The notes below the pieces were generated by a model. That model was not told the origin of the DNA. It worked only from the letters and a program-made list of their open reading frames with translations, and made no database searches. 64,000 bases of DNA from positions 1-64,000 of the forward strand of contig CAVZBR010000006.1 of the NCBI GenBank assembly GCA_963773585.1, written 5' to 3'. Of the stretch, positions 59,469 to 64,000 are shown in pieces (position 1 is the stretch's first letter; every line of letters starts with the position of its first letter). The position numbers were made by a program, and so were the translations under genes. Source of the stretch: CAVXJN01 sp963773585. GTDB taxonomy: Bacteria > Pseudomonadota > Gammaproteobacteria > JASBUN01.

Positions 59469-62445
59469 GGTGACTGCGGTTCTTATTGCCGAAGCCGTCG
59501 TACTGATACCCGGTTTCCAGGCGCAGCTCGGGTGTATCCGGCTCGACGCTCTCCTTGGTGAGCAGGCCCGTGGCGGCGTCGTACTCGAACGCCGAGGTGC
59601 GGGTGGCGCTCGCGCCGCCCGGCGCCGTGCTGGTCACTTGCGCGCGGGTGAGGCGGCCCAAGTACCACTTGGCGGTGTCGTTGGTATAGCTATTGGTGGT
59701 GGTTTTGCTGTAACCGTCGTGGGAGTCGATGCTGATCGAGCTCACGTTCCCGAAAGCGTCGTAGGTATTGGCGGTGCTGATATCCGTAATGAGCGCGCCG
59801 TCGAGTTCATAGCTGTATTCTTCGCTGCCGGCCAACTCGACGACTTGGCACTTGCCGTCGGGTGAATGATGCGTATAGGTATTGACCGAACGCAAAAGCA
59901 AAGTACCACTGCCGGTATGCGTCTCGGTCGACTCGGGCATGCCCTCGGTAGGATAGCTCTGGTTGTAGACGGTGGTGTTGACCAGTCCGGTGCGGCTGTC
60001 GGTGACCACCATTTTGCGGAAACCCAACATGCCATGTTCGCCGTCGGCCTTCAGGCCTTCGTAGTGATAGTGGAAGGTGTACTCGCCCCCGATGCCGTCG
60101 GACTGGCTGTATTGCGAAACGACATACATCGGCCCTTGGAGGTCGCGGGTGGGATAGGTGGCGTCGGAGTATTTGGTGTAGACGGTAGGGTCAGGTAGAG
60201 GTTTGTAGTCGATATTGATGCGGTCGCCGAGGCCGGTGGTGGCAGTCTGCAACAAGTTACGAATTTTACCTGGGCTACCATCGAGGTACGTACAAAACAC
60301 GTGATACGTTCCACCCATCGGGCCATATACACGGCAGAAATCGGCCTTACCATCTCCGTTTACATCCGGATATCCGCGACTTCCTTCTGTGTTTAGTCCC
60401 GGTCCGACACCCATACGACCAATCACAGGCTGCTGCCAATAGGACTTATCGAGGGTGACCGAACACCAAACCTCTTGTCCGCCGACAGGTGAGGCGACCA
60501 AGCGGCATAGATCCGCTTTGCCATCAGCGTTTGCGTCTACATATCCACGTGTACCGTCCCAATCGTATCCCGGCCCCGCGTCGAACCCTGGCGACACGGT
60601 TTCATCGGCGGTTCCGCCGACACTTAAATTGATAGTGCAATGAATTTCATAACTTCCAGAAGCGCCCGGACCTTCCAGGCGACAAAAGTCCGCCCTTCCG
60701 TCACCATTGACGTCCGTATAGGCGCGGGTATCAGCTTTGTCGTACCCGGGTCCTGAATTGAAGCCGGCAGTCGTGACAAATTCCTGTGGGCCGCCGATGC
60801 CGAGATTTGTCGTGCACACGATACCGTATGTGCCATTGGGATAGGGGCCTTCGAGACGGCATAAATCAGCCCTGCCATCGCCGTTGACGTCGGCGAAACT
60901 TCTCGTACCGGCATTGTCGTAGCCAAGCGCTGCGTCAAAGCCGCTAGTGGAGATGACTTGTTGTGGGCCGCCTGCTCCTAAGTTAACCGTACACGCAACG
61001 TAATACCGGCCGCTGGCGTCGGGACCTTCATGTCTGCAATAGTCGGCTCTCCCATCGCCAGTAACATCGACAAATGCTCGCGAGCCAGTTCTAAGGTTTC
61101 CCGAACCAATAAAGCCGGTTGTGGTTACGACCTGTTGAGGCCCACCGCTGCCTAGGTTGATAGTGCACGCGATACCGTATTTTCCATCAACCATTGGGCC
61201 TTCAAACCGACAAAAATCCGCTTTCCCGTCTCCATTCACATCCGCGTAGCTTCGCGTTTCCGGCCAATCGTAACCTAACGTACTAAGCCCAGTAGTAACT
61301 ACATTAACGGGGATGCTGTCCGGACTCGAGCCGAGATTCGTTGTACATTTGACGCTATATGACCCTGCGGTCCCCTCTGCTCGACAGATATCGTCTTTCC
61401 CATCGCCGGTGACATCCACATAAGCGCGTGTTCCACGTTCATCTAATCCTGGCCCATAGTCAAAATAACTTACAGCGACTTCGGCTTTGTCCCCGAGCAT
61501 GCCGGGATCTGTGTACGCAAACGAGCTCCCAGGTTTACAAGATCCGTTCGAATCACATTCTTCAATAGCGATCAAACGAGTAACGTCCCAGGGTGGCCCC
61601 GACTCGTACGTGAACCGGTAACTGGTAAGAACACTGCCCTGAACGACCGTCTCTAGAGATTGGATCTGCTGATTGGAGTACATTTTCGTACCCAACGCAT
61701 ATGAAATAGACTCTGCAGTACCTTGCCAGTGCAGTCGAACTGTTGTCGTGGGTGAAATGCCGATCGCGCTATTTCCACCGTAGTTGATTTCTAACAGTCG
61801 ATGTTCACGCGTGGATTGATTTTCGTAGTACTTAAATGTGATCTCATTTCCCAAAGTGTCGCGGATCTCACTGAGGGCCCAAATCGCTACACCGTGCGTA
61901 GCCTCGAATGCGGAATCCGGCGTGGTTCCATAGGTGTTGAGCAAGCCCGATTTTGTCCACACCTTGAAGTACGCCGGTCCGTTCCCCGCACTGCCGTACG
62001 ACACGATCTTCGAATACGTCTCCTTCTGAGTACGATATTCCGTCCCATCGGCGCCGTACGCACCGCTGGTCGCGATCAATCTCTGCCCGTCAAGACAGAA
62101 CTTATCGTTATTATCGAAATCGACCGGATCGATAAACCCGTCGATCGCTTTAGTGGCAGGGCAACGCGTTATGGAAGAAAGGCCACCCAATGACCAGCCC
62201 ACGCCCAACGGGCCGTTGCCTTGCTGGCTGTTGTAGACCAAAGAAAGTTCAGGCTGCAGTCCACCTACGCCCGGCGGCACTTTGATCGGGATGGTATACG
62301 TTGCGGCGCCGTTGCCGTCAACTGCGAATTGGCCGAGGATTGCGCCGGCTTGGTGAGTGGAAGGTAGCGCTGCCGTCGACCAGCACAGCGCACTCAGCAA
62401 TAGCCCCCGCAAACGCGAGCGTCGCCCGCTATCGCATCCCCACAT
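59275..62445 (-). CDS. SpvB/VCBS/RHS toxin-like protein, N-terminal part (frameshifted from its C-terminal part)
   Basis: A 1056-residue frame starting at ATG 62445 with GGGGGGA upstream. Signal peptide (RLRGLLLSALCWSTAALPST), then an SpvB-like domain (AATYTIPIKVPPGVGGLQPE, SYNSQQGNGPLGVGWSLGGLS-type), seven VCBS-like repeats (residues 339-725), a TcdB-like middle region (GDRINIDYKPLPDPTVYTKY) and the first RHS repeats. At about 59482 one extra base (GAACC where GACC would keep frame) shifts the frame; the true continuation is the frame 59468-56301. Whole protein would be about 2047 residues. The last 70 residues of this frame are out-of-frame sequence. Confidence 0.85.
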   Translation of the reverse strand: MWGCDSGRRSRLRGLLLSALCWSTAALPSTHQAGAILGQFAVDGNGAATYTIPIKVPPGVGGLQPELSLVYNSQQGNGPLGVGWSLGGLSSITRCPATKAIDGFIDPVDFDNNDKFCLDGQRLIATSGAYGADGTEYRTQKETYSKIVSYGSAGNGPAYFKVWTKSGLLNTYGTTPDSAFEATHGVAIWALSEIRDTLGNEITFKYYENQSTREHRLLEINYGGNSAIGISPTTTVRLHWQGTAESISYALGTKMYSNQQIQSLETVVQGSVLTSYRFTYESGPPWDVTRLIAIEECDSNGSCKPGSSFAYTDPGMLGDKAEVAVSYFDYGPGLDERGTRAYVDVTGDGKDDICRAEGTAGSYSVKCTTNLGSSPDSIPVNVVTTGLSTLGYDWPETRSYADVNGDGKADFCRFEGPMVDGKYGIACTINLGSGGPQQVVTTTGFIGSGNLRTGSRAFVDVTGDGRADYCRHEGPDASGRYYVACTVNLGAGGPQQVISTSGFDAALGYDNAGTRSFADVNGDGRADLCRLEGPYPNGTYGIVCTTNLGIGGPQEFVTTAGFNSGPGYDKADTRAYTDVNGDGRADFCRLEGPGASGSYEIHCTINLSVGGTADETVSPGFDAGPGYDWDGTRGYVDANADGKADLCRLVASPVGGQEVWCSVTLDKSYWQQPVIGRMGVGPGLNTEGSRGYPDVNGDGKADFCRVYGPMGGTYHVFCTYLDGSPGKIRNLLQTATTGLGDRINIDYKPLPDPTVYTKYSDATYPTRDLQGPMYVVSQYSQSDGIGGEYTFHYHYEGLKADGEHGMLGFRKMVVTDSRTGLVNTTVYNQSYPTEGMPESTETHTGSGTLLLRSVNTYTHHSPDGKCQVVELAGSEEYSYELDGALITDISTANTYDAFGNVSSISIDSHDGYSKTTTNSYTNDTAKWYLGRLTRAQVTSTAPGGASATRTSAFEYDAATGLLTKESVEPDTPELRLETGYQYDGFGNKNRSHRERRRDRQPHHHDPIRSQRHVPDPGHQRFRAHGNTYLRSALRRHDLAHRPQRVDHHLGLRQLRP
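60271..61431 (-). repeat. Seven tandem VCBS-like repeats inside the RHS gene
   Basis: The protein segment carries seven units of about 58 residues. Each has a DVNGDGKADFCR-type calcium loop, a second Cys about 20 residues later (IACTINLG-type), a TTGF-like strand and a GPGYD turn. The Cys pair is kept in all seven units, which suggests a disulfide per repeat in a protein exposed outside the cytoplasm. Confidence 0.75.
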
Positions 62446-62668
62446 GCGATCCCCCCGTTCGAGTTGTTTTCGTTTTGAACTTTTCTCGCGCCGTGTCGCG
62501 CGTTTTGTTGTTAGTTACCTGACGATGGGCGGCGGGTCAAGCGGCAGACCCTCGCTGCATGACGTACTACGAATCGCCGCTGAACGAACGCGGCTCGATC
62601 GGTGCGCTTAGCGGCGCAACGACTTGCGGCGCACAACGTACAAATTGGTTGAGACGTTAGTCTGCTTG

Positions 62669-62686
62669 TGTAGGAATTGTCCTACA
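62669..62686. promoter_or_regulatory. Palindromic operator TGTAGGA-N4-TCCTACA upstream of the RHS gene
   Basis: A perfect 7-4-7 palindrome (TGTAGGAATTGTCCTACA), 223 bases upstream of the RHS start codon. It has the same arms and spacer length as the two sites at 24230-24268. A shared regulator is likely; the protein is unknown. Confidence 0.55.
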
Positions 62687-62744
62687 AAAAAATCAGTCGA
62701 ATCTTACAAGCGAAGCCGTGGACATCAGTGGCCCGGTTTTTCAA

Positions 62745-63290
62745 TTAATCCTCCCAGCGTCCATAGCCCGGTATGCGCACGTTGTGTTCGTTGAAGCGGC
62801 CTTGGGCGGCACCGGCGTGGCAGGCGGAGCAGTTGCCGAATGAGCCGACTTTTGGATTTTCGGTCACCATGCGCGCGGGAATTTCGTCATGCTTATGGGT
62901 GAACCAGCGCTGTAGGGTGATGCGCGGCAGTTTGTCGGCGGCCGGATCGCGGTAGCGGCTGGCGCGCCCCGCGTGATCCACGAGGTAACGGCTGAGCCGT
63001 GCCTGCGTCTCGGGGGGTAATTCGGCGTTGTCGCCGTAATGGTTGTCCAGACGAGCCATGATCTGTCGCCACGCAGGCGCCGGCAACATGCGGGCGGGAT
63101 ACGGCGTGTGACAGCTGCCGCACTCGGTTCGATAGGACACGGCCGGGTCGGCGATAGTTGCTGCGGCCGCATCCGGTGCCTGACCGGCAGAGGCACCTGG
63201 AGCGGCGGCATCGGACCACGCCGAAACCAGCAGCAGCGCGGCGGGCGCGATCACCGTGGCGCACAGCGCGAACAAACGGGACTTGTTCAT
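62745..63290 (-). CDS. Diheme cytochrome c (DHC type), copy 2
   Basis: A 181-residue exported cytochrome with signal peptide and two CxxCH haem sites (CGSCH, CSACH), one residue different from copy 1 (Glu in MVTENPK). It lies 22 bases downstream of the intact SHP-like gene. DHC passes electrons to SHP in the periplasm in species where the pair was studied. Confidence 0.92.
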   Translation of the reverse strand: MNKSRLFALCATVIAPAALLLVSAWSDAAAPGASAGQAPDAAAATIADPAVSYRTECGSCHTPYPARMLPAPAWRQIMARLDNHYGDNAELPPETQARLSRYLVDHAGRASRYRDPAADKLPRITLQRWFTHKHDEIPARMVTENPKVGSFGNCSACHAGAAQGRFNEHNVRIPGYGRWED

Positions 63291-63312
63291 CTGGTTCTCC
63301 TTGTCGAAATCA

Positions 63313-63705
63313 CTATTGCGCGCGAATAAAGCTCAGCACGTCACCCTTTTCCTGGGGCGTGCAGGCGCGACCCACGGTCCACTTGCAGTTGCGGGTAAAC
63401 CATTTCTCCACCTTGGCGGTATCGCTGAGCCGCTTGGGGTTGACCGATGGCGCCAACGGCTCGATGGCCTTACCGGTGCGCACATGCTTGCCGCCCTGGC
63501 GCAGATCGGTGCCGTGGCAGGCGGCGCAACTGCGCTCACCTTCGGCGTCCGGGAATTTACGTATCCACAATTCGCGCCCGGCCGCGGCATCGAACGGCCC
63601 GGCGCCCTGACTGCGGTAGTCGGCCTGCAGCGCCGTGCTCACGTCCGCGGCCTGAACGGTGGGTGCTGCCAAGGTGGCAGCCATCAGCAGTGCGGTGAAT
63701 TTCAT
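63313..63705 (-). CDS. SHP-like cytochrome c (DUF1924), copy 2, intact
   Basis: A 130-residue protein: signal peptide (LLMAATLAAPTVQAA), mature cytochrome with one haem site CAACHGTD and the C-terminal segment WFTRNCKWTVGRACTPQEKG. SHP-type cytochromes bind oxygen at a haem whose sixth ligand, an Asn, can leave; the Asn in TRNCKW is a candidate, and the two Cys around it (NCKW, RACT) can form the disulfide known in SHP. Start ATG at 63705 overlaps the stop of the upstream cytochrome gene (ATGA). Confidence 0.9.
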   Translation of the reverse strand: MKFTALLMAATLAAPTVQAADVSTALQADYRSQGAGPFDAAAGRELWIRKFPDAEGERSCAACHGTDLRQGGKHVRTGKAIEPLAPSVNPKRLSDTAKVEKWFTRNCKWTVGRACTPQEKGDVLSFIRAQ

Positions 63706-64000
63706 TTCATGATCTCCTTCGATGTGACATTGGAATCGGCACCGGCAGCGCGAGAGACGGCACCACGCGGCGGCACACGCATGGCCCCGTCGCGGAAGGT
63801 GCCGGCGGCGGCGTCCAGGTGGCAGGCGGCGCAGTCGCCCCTGCCATGCACGCGACTGCGGGACCACAACGCCGCGTCCAGCGTACCGTGCTTGTGCCGC
63901 CAGTAGGCTGTGTCGGTGACGCGCAGCGGTGTCTGCATCGACGGTGTCGTACGCTGCACGTACCAAGCCGCTTCGGTGATTTGGCGTTCCGCGGCATGGG
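63702..64000 (-). CDS. Cytochrome b561/diheme cytochrome c fusion, copy 2, C-terminal end
   Basis: The last 99 codons of the gene, cut by the window end. The visible part matches copy 1 (HAAERQITEAAWYVQRTTPS, HGRGDCAACHLDAAAGTFRD) with the second CxxCH haem site. Whether the TAG found in copy 1 is absent here cannot be seen, as that codon lies outside the window. Confidence 0.88.
   Translation of the reverse strand, partial: HAAERQITEAAWYVQRTTPSMQTPLRVTDTAYWRHKHGTLDAALWSRSRVHGRGDCAACHLDAAAGTFRDGAMRVPPRGAVSRAAGADSNVTSKEIMK

Larger units (their letters stand above)
62737..64000. repeat. Long direct repeat, copy 2 (haem protein operon)
   Basis: Matches 49190-50452 in the same orientation with only scattered base differences. 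It runs off the end of the window, so its full length is not known. All genes visible in this copy are intact. Confidence 0.92.

Overview
The window reads as part of the chromosome of a GC-rich gammaproteobacterium. The gene orders lon-clpX-clpP-tig and gspG-H-I-J-K-L-M, the MEP-pathway gene ispG, a PEP-CTERM secreted protein and LpxH (lipid A synthesis) all fit that group. I cannot name the genus from the sequence alone.

Layout. 1-4.4 kb: ATP-dependent proteolysis and chaperone genes (lon 5' part, clpX, clpP, tig) on the minus strand, preceded by a five-gene tRNA cluster (Pro, Arg, His, Lys, Leu; 4.5-5.2 kb). 5.4-14.4 kb: housekeeping genes (folD, cysS, gltX, a cyclophilin, lpxH, a lipoprotein coupled to a DUF455 ferritin-like protein, glycerate kinase). 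14.8-19.5 kb: the pseudopilin and inner-membrane part of a type II secretion operon (gspG to gspM) in which most genes overlap by 4 bp. 19.5-21.4 kb: a decayed patch with a truncated selD and a broken TauE/SafE permease. 21.7-43.3 kb: a sensor kinase, a Crp/Fnr regulator, a two-gene split multicopper oxidase, a MarR regulator with an RND pump, ispG, corA, an Fsr-type exporter, a cysteine dioxygenase next to a four-domain rhodanese, cfa, a YihY/BrkB membrane protein and a three-gene envelope operon.

44-64 kb is accessory DNA. It holds an IS3 remnant, a PEP-CTERM protein, a decayed RHS core, a glycosyltransferase, and a b561/diheme cytochrome c/SHP-like haem operon present twice in direct orientation (from 49.2 kb and from 62.7 kb). 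The 49 kb copy carries a nonsense codon and a frameshift; the 62.7 kb copy is intact as far as the window shows. Between the copies lie two REP-associated transposase (RAYT) loci with two families of REP repeats, an IS1111-type IS110 element inserted into a REP, and a 6.1 kb SpvB/VCBS/RHS toxin-like gene. The last ends in an alpha/beta-hydrolase-like domain and is overlapped by a small signal-peptide protein that is a good immunity candidate.

The most notable features are: this toxin/immunity module inside a 13.5 kb segment bounded by direct repeats of at least 1.26 kb; the split multicopper oxidase; a 7-4-7 palindrome (TGTAGGA-N4-TCCTACA) found twice near 24.2 kb and once upstream of the RHS gene; and the IS1111 element with sub-terminal inverted repeats and a long 3' non-coding end. 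Several genes between 19.9 and 62 kb carry single nonsense or frameshift lesions. I treat these as decay, but for single-base indels an assembly error cannot be excluded from the sequence alone.
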